A stretch of 64,000 bases of DNA, from assembly GCF_019059575.1 (NCBI RefSeq), contig NW_024881570.1, forward strand, positions 310,001-374,000, given 5' to 3'. Position numbers and translations under genes: made by a program. Source of the DNA: Amphibalanus amphitrite. Taxonomy: Eukaryota; Arthropoda; Thecostraca; Balanomorpha; Balanidae. The notes below the pieces were generated by a model. That model searched no databases and had not been told where the DNA came from. It was given only the letters and a program-made list of their open reading frames with translations. Shown one piece after another: positions 34,750 through 46,332 of the stretch. Numbering within the stretch: position 1 is the first letter of the stretch; every line of letters begins with the position of its first letter.

Positions 34750-36870
34750 GTCTCCCACCAATGTGCCATTGTATCTGAATGAGGAGCGACAGCGGCCATT
34801 TTGTCACGGTGTCTGGCATGCTGCCAAACAGAGCCAATATCGGCCATACTGGCAGCCGGTGGCGCTGGAGGGGGATCTGCTCCACTGGTGTCACTGATAT
34901 AGGGACACTCCCGTCCGCCCCACTCCGTGACTGGTGACATTGAATGGGCTCCTGGACACTCGCTTTCGGCCATCCCCGCTGCAGACACTGAATGTGCTCC
35001 AGGATGCTCCTCTTTATCCAACACTCCGGGTCAGTTCCAGTGTCACCACCGCTCATAAAGAGCCTCATACGAGCCTGCTAGATTTATATTTTATGCTGGT
35101 GCGTAACTTCATGACCATCTGTCATTATACCAGTCGATATAACAGGCCCTGTTAAAATATACAAGCTTTTGCAAATAGTTTTACATCCAAACCAATCATA
35201 TGATCACTTATTATTAGACTTTGTTTTCATTCATTTTGGAAGAACATCTTCCGACAGGGTCGCTGTTTTCCATACAACGTTCTCGGCGCGAGTCCACATT
35301 AGCGTTAATTTGCGTGCTATTCGGTCAATGGGTGATTTAATTTACCTCTATCACGCTGTGAAACCTCATAGCTTGTCAATCAAGCACTTCCATCAAACGT
35401 GCTCTGAAATGCCTGAGATAATGTGAGGCAAAAACCGGCGGACGGACGGTGTGTCGGTTAATTAGACGTGCTCCGGCACACGCGCCCCCATACGGCGGCC
35501 ACCCGAGCGTCTCAGCCTGCCTCAATAGCTCGCTCCCTTATCTGGCGGCCACCGTAATGACGAGCGTCAGGCCGAGCAAACTTTCTAGCAGGTGAATGTG
35601 CGTGTCCAGGCAAGCCTCTTATCATCAATTATCACCATTTGGTTATGCTCAGTGGTCGGCATACAATTGATTTGGAAAGTATGCACTGTCGTCATTGTAT
35701 CCATCTTCTTCTATCCCCGAATCACCATTCCCTGCATCAGCCAGCGACCCCTGCTCCAGGCTGGTGGCTATCCCCATCAGACAGCCGGTGTGGAGGGCAG
35801 CTTCAATAGGAGCGCAAATATCCGGAATGACCGCTTGGGCGGTACATTCCATGGATCACGGATGACCTGTTCCACCACGGAACATGTCTGTCCCAACGGG
35901 ATGAGCTCAGCCGCTGCGGCGGACCAGTCGGCAATCGACCAGCTCAATGGCTTCATCTAGTTCTCGCAATTCATGGAACTGTAATAGTCTGAATATACCG
36001 ACAACAGATTTATCCAACAGAGCATAAATCAATAAGTGAAAAAAGAAAAAGAAAAACTTCGCCTAGATTTAAACTTAGGTCATTGATGAGATAGACAGTA
36101 TTGTCTCATCCATGCATAGATAGGTAATTGACATCGGTGACTGCAGGAAAATTTCCAACCATTTCAGATGAGTGGCAACGCTACAACTTATTTGCTTACA
36201 TACCTGATGGCTCAGCAATATAACCATTAACTTATTTTGTCTTTGCCATCCCAACAAATCTCGATAAACAAAGTCAAATCCCGCAGGACTCACATATGTA
36301 CAGAAAGTCTCCCTCTCCCCTCCTTCTATAGAGCCTACAGAACTTGGGCAATCCCCGGCTACTGCTGTCAAATGGACCCGGTAATTGAATACATTGCGGC
36401 TCGGGCCGCTATCGGCTGCGATCGGGCCATCTCGGAGGGCGGCCACGGGCCCGGCGCACGCCGCCGGCCCCGCCCCGGCCGCCGCCGTGCCGGCCGGCCC
36501 CTGATACCCATCGGCGCGCGCGGCGCCGAGACAAAAACGGCGCGCCGCCACCGCCATTGTTTGTGCGCCTATTGTCCAGCCATTAGCCGGCAGATACTGT
36601 GGCCGCCCCCGCCTCCCCGCGGCGGGCCCCACGGACGCCTCTGAGGCCGCCTCCACCCCCGCTGCCACTGCCGCTCTGTGACCATATCCGGGGTCCTTTT
36701 TTGACCACCGTATATACATACGTATATTTCTACTTTGGCGGCCCATAAACCTTGTAAGCACAGTCTACATTACATTACTGAAGGTTGATAAATTAGTTGG
36801 TCAGACACCCTACTGTTCTGGGTCAGGCACAGACAAAAGCGCAGTTCTCTCCCAGCGGACACATGATGCT
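34750..36870. promoter_or_regulatory. Unique region with GC-rich islands at 35430-35590 and 36370-36660
   Basis: No gene is recognised. 35430-35590 is GC-rich with GGTTAATTAGACG near 35457 and CGTAATGACGAG near 35551. 36370-36660 is strongly GC-rich with GGTAATTGAATACATTG near 36380 and CCATTAGCCGG near 36579. Both may be regulatory islands; the rest is unremarkable. Confidence 0.25.
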
Positions 36871-36872
36871 TC

Positions 36873-38234
36873 CTAGCTGTGGCGTCGGGTCGGTGCCGCT
36901 CTGCGGAAGATGATGCTCAGCTCAGGCACGAGATCCTGCTGGAAGTAGTGCACTGTTCGGCGCAGCGCCGCCAGCCGCTGTGACGTCGGCTCGCGGATCA
37001 CGTTCATCTCGCTCCAGAAGAAACAGGGCAGGAAGCCCTCATCGATGGCCTCCTCCAGCATGGCCAGGACGGCGCGGATGGCCGCCAGCGGCTCCTGCCA
37101 GTCGGCCTCGGGTCGCCGCTGACACAGCCAGAACACGCAAGTCTTCAGGTAGTAGGAGGAGACGGTGGCCAGCCGGAGCCGGTTCCTTGCACGCACCAGT
37201 CGCAGCAGCATCAGGCAGTAGCGCGCCGGCGCCGGCAGAGCGTCCATCAGCAGCGCCTCCGGTCCGGAGAACGACAGACGCCAGAGCCGGCGGTCGGCTG
37301 TGCTCGGGCCGACCGGCACCAGGTGCAGCGGCCCGGCCAGCCGCGCCAGCACCTCGTCCTCCGGCCAGCCGGCCGGCCGCGGCCGTGCACGCAGCTCCGC
37401 TAGCCACGGCACGGCGGCGTCGCAGCGCACCGGCACGCAGGGCACGCAGTCGATGTCTCCCCCGTCGTCGAAGGTGACGGCCGGACCGCTGACGCGCGGC
37501 TCGGCGCCCGGACGGTGACGACGCACCGCCTCGGTCATGGCGTCGCGCACGGCCGCGGCCGGCAGCTCGCGCCGCTGCGGGTGGCGACACTCGGCCGACC
37601 AGCCGAGCAGCAGCCGGTAGAAGCCGGGGACGGTGGACAGCGCCAGACACGGCTCGGCCGCGCCACTCTCTGCCGCGGCCGCCAGCGGCGCCGCAGAGAC
37701 GTTCAGTTCCAGCATGAAGTCGTAGTCAGAATGCAGAGGAAGGCGCAGTGTGTGGATCGTTAGCCAGCCGAGCCTGTCCGCCAAACTGCCAGAGATTTTA
37801 GTTTTATGGATTTGAAGGCCTTCCGAGGGTAGCCCAACGCAGTGGCTACACACAGCTGTTGGCAACGTTGCGTCCCGGTCCAGCCTGCTCAGCTGCGCGT
37901 TCAACTGAAGTTGCAGCCTGGGACCTAAAATGTTGTTGATGAAAGAAAGATGCGGCGGTGTTCTGCCGTTGTCGTCCACCGGATGGAAGCACCCGCGTAG
38001 CATGCCACTAAGCTCGTCCTCTGCATCCACAGAAGAGGAAGTGGCGGTCGGCAGCGACTCAGCCCGATCCACGTCCGCGGTGTTTGAGCTCGGGTTAGTG
38101 CCTCCCGCAGTTCTACAGTGACCTGAACCGGTCATTAGCGACAGCTCGGCTAGTTGACGGCTGACATTCGATTGATCATCAGCCGCTGTCGTGTAGGCCA
38201 TGTCAATTATTGTATTTTCCAGAATCCGATTCAC
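36873..38234 (-). CDS. Mab-21 / cGAS-like nucleotidyltransferase-fold protein, single exon
   Basis: A 453-aa open frame whose second half matches the Mab-21/cGAS-like fold. In order: a variable N-terminus (1-95), GSLADRL at 149-155 (position of the GS motif), SDYDFMLEL at 169-177 supplying two acidic metal ligands (D170, D172), and GGDIDCVP at 258-265 supplying the third (D262). The spacing of about 90 residues is close to cGAS. Then come HLVPVG, LWRLSFSGPEALLM at 317-330, and SSYYLKTCVFWLC at 359-371 with a helical C-terminal domain. All three acids are present, unlike many pseudo-enzymatic Mab-21 relatives, so nucleotidyl transfer and a sensor role as a cGAS-like receptor are plausible. No Zn-thumb insertion is evident. 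A second Met at residue 12 is an alternative start. It is intronless and lies alone between repeat-rich regions. Developmental Mab-21-like function is the alternative. Confidence 0.8.
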   Translation of the reverse strand: MNRILENTIIDMAYTTAADDQSNVSRQLAELSLMTGSGHCRTAGGTNPSSNTADVDRAESLPTATSSSVDAEDELSGMLRGCFHPVDDNGRTPPHLSFINNILGPRLQLQLNAQLSRLDRDATLPTAVCSHCVGLPSEGLQIHKTKISGSLADRLGWLTIHTLRLPLHSDYDFMLELNVSAAPLAAAAESGAAEPCLALSTVPGFYRLLLGWSAECRHPQRRELPAAAVRDAMTEAVRRHRPGAEPRVSGPAVTFDDGGDIDCVPCVPVRCDAAVPWLAELRARPRPAGWPEDEVLARLAGPLHLVPVGPSTADRRLWRLSFSGPEALLMDALPAPARYCLMLLRLVRARNRLRLATVSSYYLKTCVFWLCQRRPEADWQEPLAAIRAVLAMLEEAIDEGFLPCFFWSEMNVIREPTSQRLAALRRTVHYFQQDLVPELSIIFRRAAPTRRHS

Positions 38235-38856
38235 CGTCCATACTCACAAGAGCATGATGGGCTCTTTCGACGAATGTCGGTTGGTATCTGTGCAAATTCG
38301 CATCGTCAAGCGAATCGAATCAACATATTCGACCATGACAATCACGTCGAGTAGTATCACCCATCCCGATGACTCCACTCGATGCTATGCTTTAGTCACA
38401 CAAAGGACAAAGGCACATGTGGGTGTGCACCGCCACCATGCAAAGTCAAGGCAATGTTATATACCACAGACCGGTCGCACTGGTCGTCAGACCACAACTG
38501 AGGCGAATCCAGAGAGAGCTGCGCCAATTCGGCAGCTGCAGCCTGGTGACGTTATCGAAACGACCGACCGAGCAGGAACTGCGGAAGTGCTGTAGACGTC
38601 AGGATGGTCGGACGGAAGGAAATCAGACGACGTGACGCAACGAGCCGTAGCCACTGGATGCCTACTTTGACACCGTTCTCTCAGAGTACGGAAGCAGATC
38701 ACGTCGTTTTTGTCAGTCACATAGGTTCGCAAAGTCGTGATGACATCGCCTAGCTATACGATGGGCAGCTGGTGGTTGGCCTCAAACAATGAGGGATCCT
38801 GACGAACACTATCTAGAATTATATCATTATATGTGACATGTATTGATATTCATAGG
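38235..38856. other. Upstream flank of the Mab-21/cGAS-like gene
   Basis: Unique sequence. No TATA box in the minus orientation was convincing. It presumably contains the promoter and 5' UTR. Confidence 0.35.
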
Positions 38857-38858
38857 TA

Positions 38859-40091
38859 GGGGAGAGTGGGGTAATTTGGCCGCTTTTTTTAGAAAACGAT
38901 ATAACTTAAAATTGACGACACATTTCTGCATTTTCTCAACGCTGGCAGGTGTCGCATTCATTTTACTTTACTGGACAGTGAACTTGAAATGATAGAGTAA
39001 TTACTTATATTGAAATTGTGACGTATTACAAAGGTCTGCAAGGCGGCCAAATTGCCCCAGTAGCAGGGTTATTTGGCCGGGGGTGTGGGGCAATTTGGCC
39101 GGTGTTAGTTTGCGGTTGGGATTTTCTGTTATATTGCGATTCAGCTTCAGATTCAGCAATGACGTGTGTCCTATGACGCATTTGCCGCATTTTGGAGGTT
39201 GGCTCAGGGGTCACAGGGGTCAAAATAGCCAAATTAGCGGCTCTAGATGCGATCACAGTTTTTTACGAATAACTTTTGAAGTAATCAAGCTATGCCAAAA
39301 CTTCGAGTACCATCGTAATTCTCTCGTCAGTCCGCATCGAAAGATATATGTGTTGACCTTGAGAAGTCAAGGTCAAAGGTTGACCTCAGGTCACGTTGCA
39401 TCAGGTCGCTTGACCTCAAGGTCACGTGATTTCAAGGTCATCATGCATATCATTCGATGCGCCTTGGCGAGCTGAACCGAATGAGACCATTTGTGCGGCT
39501 GTACCATTTTTATGTAAGGATTTATTAGCAAAAAACGTTTGGTAACCTTTGATGATGTCACATGCTCTTACAGTTGACCAATCGGAAGTAAGAATCAAAG
39601 AAGTCAAAGTTGGTCATGAATCATGTCATTTATGGTACAATTGACCATGAAAACTCGGCCGTCCCAGCATAGTGACCATGAGCGCACCGGCCAAGTTGCC
39701 CCGCTAGTCCCGGCCAAATTACCCCATATTGCCATTCTGAAAACTTTTGTCTATAAAGTCATCGCGGCTTTACGGAATTAGATAAAATTGCTCTTGGAAC
39801 CGCTGAACACCCCCAAGAACGGCGCTATAATGTCTGAATTCGTTTTTAGCCCAAATACTACATGTTATACAACTTTATAAACAGAAGTAAAAGTTACCAT
39901 TTTCTAATGAAATTAACGTTTTATTAATTTTGAATAAAACTACGAGGGGCAAAGTTTTGACATTTGTCCTCCAGTTACTTCTACCCATGACAAATGAATT
40001 GAGACTAGAGTTATTTCACTCACTTTTATTAGACATCGTACAGGTGGGGGCGGCCAATTTACACCACCGGCCAAATTACCCCACTCTCCCC
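38859..40091. mobile_element. TA-flanked (mariner-like) element M3 with a T-like interior piece
   Basis: The ends GGGGAGAGTGGGGTAATTTG and their inverse are flanked by TA (38857-38858, 40092-40093). The TIR core recurs internally as GGGGCAATTTGGCC (about 39089) and GGCCAAATTACCCC (about 39712). 39220-39600 contains AGGTCA/TGACCT clusters and, in reverse, resembles T4/T10 around 15060-15300; no hairpin ends are seen there. No transposase. Confidence 0.75.
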
Positions 40092-40093
40092 TA

Positions 40094-41280
40094 CCTAATT
40101 CATGTCAGGCATCAGCACATGCCATTGTGCAACAGTGACTGTTGACCTACCTTTTCGGAGCCACGGCAAGGTCGTGTAACACAACATTCCCGTTTTAACT
40201 TATTCTCTGATTTGCGGCGATCGCCAGCTCGTTCACTGAGAAAACAGTGTCCCGATTTTCGGGCTCAGAGACCAGTTTTCGGGCTAATGTACCATATTCA
40301 AAACAGACAGCACATTTCGAGAATACTTTCTGAGCTAGCGCCACATGGGCTCATACGATCCCTTAAATCGGTATCATTGATCGCAGAAACAGAGCTCAGT
40401 CAGTACCCATTATCGGTGTCAAGCTCTAAAACTAGTCTCACTATGATACCAGTTTTCAGCCTGATCCCCATTTTCGAGCTCACCTGATTCCAGTTTGAGG
40501 GCTCAAATTGTGTGGTGAAGCCAATATTAGGGCTCACGTCATCGCTTTTCGGGGCTTTGGTAAAAGCTGGATTGCGTCAGCTGGCTGGCCAGCTGGCGAC
40601 GCACGAAAGGTATTTAATTTTAGATATACCTAAGCGCGGTAGAAGGATGGACATAAATATTTCAAATGGCTTTAAATGAAAAATTGATTGGTAAATATTC
40701 ATTCTTTTATATCTAGCATTGATATGTAAGAAGCTCTGCTAGCGCCACCATACGGCGCCAGCTGGCAAAAAATCTAGTTAATACCAGAGCCCGCTTTTCG
40801 TCCGATGCAGCCCCTCCTCCCCCGGCCCCCTCCCCCGTGTCCAGCAGCTGCGAATAAGACGAAGCCGCGGACAAACTTTTTTTTTTGCTCGGCCAGCCTA
40901 GCGCCAGTCTCGAGCGGTGGGACAGTTAACCGGCAATTTTGGCCGGGATGCAAAAGTTACGTTAAACCGGTTTATGTTAACCCGGGAGCAAATAACAACG
41001 TGGGAGCCTATCTTAGGTGTGGCAAAGCTAACGGATTACTTACTTGTTGCCGAGGTGCCCAAAGAAGGTACTGGAACCGAAAACACAACATTGGTTCATG
41101 TATTTATTAACATTCATACACACAGTCATACTTGTGCAAGGTGTCAGTGTTCGGTTGTGGGGTGTAATAGCCAGGGAAAAAGTTCTATGAACTGAAAAAC
41201 CCGGCGCCTATTACTTCGCAACATGGTTGTGTATTCAACATGAACTGCAAGGAGTGCAGACGACATTGCCTGTGCTAACT
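40094..41280. repeat. Degenerate GGGCTCA/CAGTTTTCGGGCT repeats, then unique DNA
   Basis: Over 40240-40560 phrases such as CCAGTTTTCGGGCTCA recur in decayed form; related GAGCCCGAAAAGG phrases appear at 45575-45720. 40560-41280 holds nothing recognised. Confidence 0.4.
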
Positions 41281-41284
41281 TAAC

Positions 41285-42310
41285 GTCTCACGGGCAGCGC
41301 CGCGCTCTGACACCTTGGTCCCAGAAGCGGCGGCGTTTCTGACCGCAAATCGCCGGAGAGCCGGTCGACGCCGTTGAGGGGACTGAGCAGGCCGCTGCCA
41401 GCTCCACCTTCACGTCCGCGCGGCGCAGCTCGGTGTGCGGCGGCGGCTCATCGCGCGGGCCGCACCCGTCCGTCCGCTGCACGAGCCGCTTTTCGATCCG
41501 ACAGCGCAACACCGGCACGCCATTGTGCTGGCTGAGCGGCGGCAGCGGCACGTAGGCAACAAAACAGTAGAAATCGATGGGCCTGGATCGGCGTTGCCAG
41601 CAACGCCGGCAGCGGCGCGGCGGGAGGCGCCAGTGCCGCCGTCGGGGACGTGTGCCCTTCGCTGCGCTCATTCGAGTTGGCCGGCCGGCCGCGCGGCGTA
41701 GTCCTTTTGACACGGTGCGAGAAGAGCCGGATGAAGGTGGACTTTTTATTGGCGTTGCTGGTGCTCACGCCGCCGGCGTCCAGTTTGGGCGGCAAGTCCG
41801 AGTACCAGGAGTCGGACAAGTCCCGCGCGAACGCCGCCAGCCGGTCGCGACGGCGCTGCCTCAGAATCGGACGAGTCGGTGGTACTGAGCACCTCGCGGG
41901 ACGGGTAGCTGGGAGTGGGCCGGCCGCGGCCCCTGCCAGGCCGCGCCACCTTCACCGGCGCAGCCGCCTTCAAACTGCCCTTGCTGGGCGGCGGGTTGGT
42001 CGGCGGAGGCGGCAGCGGTGCCTCGACGTCAGTCCGAGTCGCTGTCACTGGGCGGCCGCCGCGGAGACGGCTTCTGTTTGACCCGCAGCCGGCCTGGGCC
42101 GGCTCGGCGCCCTCGGCCGGCGGCGCGCGCCGTTTCGAGCGTTTCACCTTTTCACTGTTACTCTCGCCTGGTCCTCAGCGTCGAGCGGCTCGGCGCTGTT
42201 CGGTTTCATGTGGCCCATGCTGCTGGGAAACTCGGGTGGGGACAGCTTTCTGACTGGAGTGCCGTCGAAGATGGAGGAGACGGGGGTGCTCGCAGAGTCC
42301 TTGCCCAATG
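41285..42310 (-). pseudogene. Frame-broken coding-like segment, possibly an AFF/Lilliputian-related gene relic
   Basis: On the minus strand, protein-like pieces lie in changing frames: DSASTPVSSIFDGTPVRKL, SEKVKRSKRRAPPAEG, a PSPRRPPSDSDSD piece, GRGRGRPTPSYPSREV (AT-hook-like core), a STTDSSDSE tract, LSDSWYSDLPPKL, then PPLSQHNGVPVLRCRIEKRL ending at a stop near 41288. Ser/Asp tracts, basic patches and a PL...V-RI-LxxR phrase are reminiscent of AFF4/Lilliputian elongation factors, but the match is weak. At least three frame changes without splice signals suggest a pseudogene; an unspliced or misassembled real gene is possible. No poly(A) tail is seen. Confidence 0.3.
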
Positions 42311-42329
42311 CCCATGATAGAGCCGAGGC

Positions 42330-42945
42330 TCCACTGGACGCCCAGCTTAATCGGGCTATCGCCGCCCTCCTTCTATGGTGGATTCTTCGGCCCCCTACAG
42401 CCACTAGGGCCATCATATACTCCCAGATGGCGGCACCTAGGGGATGAGGGGGGGGGGGTGTCTGGGCCACTTGTCCACCTCGTGGCGTCGCCAGCGACGC
42501 CTGCGAGTCGGAGCAAATGATTATGGGGTCTTCCTCGAAGGACGGGTGCTTCAGGAGATGTTGCTTTGCCGTTTTGGGCGCCACCATCTCAGATCGGTAA
42601 ATGGAGCAAATCCTCCCCGCCGCCTCCCGCAGTACCAATGTTGTACTGTCTGGGTGCTCGGTGAGGACCCCAGCGCCGCCTTCCTATTACTCCCCCGGTC
42701 GCAGACCCGTCGACCCAGGCCCACGTCGCACGCTGGGGGAGCGCTCCCAGTCACGCCTCCGCAGCACTCCTCCTCGCTGTCGCGGACGCCCCGATCGGCA
42801 GCAGGTCCAGGTGGACCGTGACGCCGTCTGTTGGCGTCTACGGGGGCAGTCTCGTGGATAAGCGCGCCTCGGCGGGCAGCGCCACTCCAGTGGTCCCACA
42901 CCGCTCCCCCGCGCTCTCTCCAGCCGGTCAATGACTTCAGTCACG
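42330..42945 (-). pseudogene. Relic of a non-LTR retrotransposon RNase H domain
   Basis: The minus strand encodes GALPQRATWAWVDGSA near 42705-42755, and PIIICSDSQASLATPRGG near 42470-42525. These correspond to LAALPQRATWLWTDGSV and PIVICTDSMASLATLRAG in the intact element at 45.9-53.5 kb. Frameshifts and stops lie between the pieces. It is an old copy of a related element. Confidence 0.75.
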
Positions 42946-43688
42946 GTTGGGGGGGGGGGCTTCCGCCACGACGCGGCGGGTCCTCCGACGGGAGGGAGAG
43001 CGCCTTCGCCAGTAGGCGCGATGCCAGCGCATCCCTCCTCATCTCTCCATCGGCACGACGCCCGCCTCGGCCCTCACGGCGAGTCTTGGAGCATGGAAAT
43101 CGGGCAGCCAGTGATGACTCATGCCACCATCAGCATCTCCGCCTCCAGGACGCCAAGATGTGTGGCCGCAGCCGCAGGCAGCCACGCCGACCCCGCTGCC
43201 CGCATGCCCAAGTAGTCTCGAATCGCTGACACCTCTCCTGAAACAAGAGTGGTGTCGTTAACTTAAACCCCTTGCTGGAGCCCGCCAGCCGCGACAACAC
43301 AGCCACACCAATTTTTGTGACCCCGGAACTTCCGTCCCGAGCCTTATTTCACGGCACGATGCTACAGTGCGCTACACGTATTGTGGTATTCAGCTTCCAT
43401 GGAAACATCAACTAATTTGGACGCTCAAACATGGGAGTCAGGAGTGGTTAAGGCCCAGAGCGTTCTGTCTGGTTTATAAAACCTTGGCCAGCAGATGTAA
43501 ACGTGCTTTTTGTATAAGTGGCTTAATTTTGACGCAAAAGGGCACTAACCTTCGGCGCAAATATTGCAGAAATTGCAAAATAGCTTGCGCCGAACTTCGG
43601 CGCATGACGGCTTCACGGGCGTCCGGCGTACCATATGGATGTTTTCCAGTTTGGGCTGCAGGTTTTAGCTCTAGGTTTTAGACTGTAG
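42946..43688. other. No gene seen
   Basis: GC-rich to about 43230 (probably further degraded retroelement sequence), then ordinary unique DNA with small CTTCGGCGCA palindromes near 43550-43605. Confidence 0.35.
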
Positions 43689-43689
43689 G

Positions 43690-43820
43690 TTTTGGGTTGG
43701 GTTGGGCTGGGCTGGGCTGGGCTGGGCTGGGCTGGGCTGGGTTGGGCTGGGCTGGGCTGGTTGGGGTGGTTGGGTTGGGTTGGATTAGGTTAGGTAAGTT
43801 TAGGTTAGTTTAGTTTAGGA
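43690..43820 (+). repeat. Pentanucleotide tract GGGCT/GGGTT grading into TTAGG-like units
   Basis: A GGGTT start passes into many GGGCT units, then GGTTGGGTTGG, ATTAGGTTAGG and TTAGTTTAG. The last part resembles the arthropod telomere repeat TTAGG, in degenerate form. Confidence 0.85.
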
Positions 43821-45734
43821 TAGATATGAATACCTATTTTTTGTAAGTTGAATTATTTTTTCATTTTGTAGCATCATATGCCTTCCATCTTTGAACTGCC
43901 ATATTCAAGCACCAGAATAAGTATGGACTTGAACCTTTTCCAGTCTGGATGCCTGTATGGAAGTTGTGCAAAATCATGCAGTTGAAGGTATTGTAACCAC
44001 AAATAAGAGCTCATGACTCAAGTCTCAACTTGTTCATAATTGGTTATCTTGATGTATACTTGTAGACCCTTCCTCTTACTTGACACACAGGCATGGTGTC
44101 ACAGTGTTCTAAAATTGGATTTCAATTGGGTGTCCCAATAAAAAAATCTGAAGACAAAATGAGATAGATTTAGTCTTTCCACAAAACTGCATAATGCCAT
44201 TTTTACCTCAGATTTTGTCAGAACCTTCACAGGATCTGAAATGAAATGATGTAGAGTAGATGCATCAACTGTCAAGTCATGCGTAACCTGGCAGCTGGCT
44301 GTTGAATCAAACTTTTGACATATTTTTTTAGCAAAGATGAAATAAAGCCACTTGTCATATTTTTAGGATGAAAACATTTCCCCATCATGTGTGGTTATTC
44401 ACCTAAAATCCTGAAACATGGAACACTGTCATACCAGCATTCCATCATGTCAACCAGCATTCCGCAGCATGTTAGCAGAAGCAGCAGCATGTTATAAGTA
44501 TATGAAAGATCCAAATAGGTTGTAGGTTGGTAGGTATTGGTACTAAGTTTAACTTAATAGGTAAGTAGGCAAGGTTAGGATTAATTTTAGTTGAGCATCA
44601 AGATAACCATTACGAACAAGTAACAAAATCCTTACCTACCTTTGAAAGCATTGCTTCAATCACATCATCACGAAGAACCAGACAAAATTTTTGCACATTC
44701 TTACACTATTTGACATCCTGAATCCAGATATGATGCTTTCATGTGGCGCAAATACAAGAAAAACGAATAATCAAAACCGTGCGTATTCGTATCAACGGCG
44801 CCACAATTGTAGATCAGACCTTTTCTGAACAAATGCCAGCACAATTTTAATTGATAAGGGATTAAAATGGCATGAGCATCAACATCTTGATTTTTTCTAA
44901 AAGATAGCGATAACTGATAACTAATAACTTACCATTCATTTTGAAATCACGGCGGTAGGTACACCAACACATGGCACTGAAAACAGCAAAAGACGGAATG
45001 GCGGAATGTCGCAAGGCCATCTATAGAAGGTACAGTCACTCCCCCGCCGACCAATCAGAGACAGACCCTGAGTGACGTCATCCCTGATGCTCGAAAGGGG
45101 TACTCCATTCCTTTACAACGTAAAAATGACTAATTTCATTTGAAGATTGTTGGTGACACTCTACACATATCGCTCAACCATTGATGTCATTGGAAAGTCA
45201 AACTTATTTTCTAGCGATAAAAAAGAGCAGCAATATGCTAAGAAATGCCCAGTTTTGAAGATATAGACGATTTAAAAACCCTCTGCAGTTGCAGGAAAGC
45301 AACGTAAAAACGCATCGAGCTTACATTTTTACTATGAATAAATCATTTTTCAGTAAGTTTTTAGATATGGTATCGATTTATTCAACAACTTTATTACAAT
45401 ATTTTTATTACTTGGAACTTTATTTCAAAATAATATTTTCAAAAATGGCAACTGTTGGCAAGTAGCTTTGAAGCGATTATGGCGCGCCGCGCCATTATTG
45501 TCCTGAGGCCCCCATATGATGTCATCAAAAGTGGAGTGACATGGGCCTGGAATGTCGTATGGAGCCCTAAAACGCAGCTCGAATTGAGCCCGAAAAGGAA
45601 GACGAACTGATGCCGCTTTCGGGGCTAATGTACTTTGAGCCCGAAAAGGGCGCCTAACTGATCCCGATTTTAAAATCATACAGATTTGAGCCCTGTTTTG
45701 GCACTCATATGAGCCCTTATTCAAAAATGTTCTC
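43821..45734. other. A+T-rich unique DNA
   Basis: No gene, RNA or transposon end recognised. 45575-45720 holds the GAGCCCGAAAA phrases shared with 40.2-40.6 kb. Confidence 0.4.
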
Positions 45735-45874
45735 AAAGTGTTTTCTGAGTGTTGTCGGACCATCACCTGGGTCAGAGGCCTGTAAACCATGGGATCTCCC
45801 GCGATCCGGCGTGCCATAGCCGAGCTCCGGGAGACGGGATACGGCTGTTGTTGTTGTTGTTCTTCCCTCCGCTT

Positions 45875-46332
45875 CTAATGAAGTGTAGCCTGTCGGCTCT
45901 GGGCGCCTCTGGCGGCCGCCGCCAGGGCCGCCACCACGGCGGTCTCCCGGACCTCCTCCGGTTCCGGGTGGATGGTGTAGCACGTCCTTGATCTCGTCCC
46001 CATCAGGGCGGGGCAGCGGAGGAGGACATGGTCCGGCCTGTCCGGCTCCTCCCGGCACAGGGGGCACCAGGACTCTCTGCAGTCATCTCTGTTGCACCCC
46101 TGGCATCCGCCTGGGATCGGAGACGGGGAGCGACCGATTCTGTGCAGGTAGGACCGGGCACCAGACCAGTGTCCGGCCCTCAGCTGGTGGACATCCACCG
46201 CGCTGGACCGCTCCAAGCCGGTAACTCGGGGCGGTAGGCGGTCGCCCATCACGGACCGGAACCACCCGGCTGGCCAGTTCTTGATAGTAGCCTCTCTGGC
46301 GGCTCTGGCTACTGCTCGGCAGATGGTCCTGG
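45875..46332 (-). CDS. C-terminal end of the retrotransposon polyprotein (separated by insertion)
   Basis: Following the insert, the frame continues with TICRAVARAAREATIKNW and then GDRLPPRVTGLERSS. A Cys/His cluster follows (CQGCNRDDCRESWCPLC, then PDRPDHVLLRCP), the typical tail after the RNase H in these elements. It ends at TAG, 45875-45877. There is no independent start of its own; MMGDRL is merely an internal Met. No frameshift is seen. Confidence 0.8.

Noticed and set aside
33332-34897. Collagen-like periodic frames (GAPQACQGHHRP type) on both strands
   Set aside because: By-product of the 20-bp minisatellite, open in several phases; the same at 58.5-59.1 kb.
36980-37650. Arg/Ala-rich frames overlapping the Mab-21/cGAS-like gene
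   Set aside because: Shadows in other frames of a high-GC coding region.
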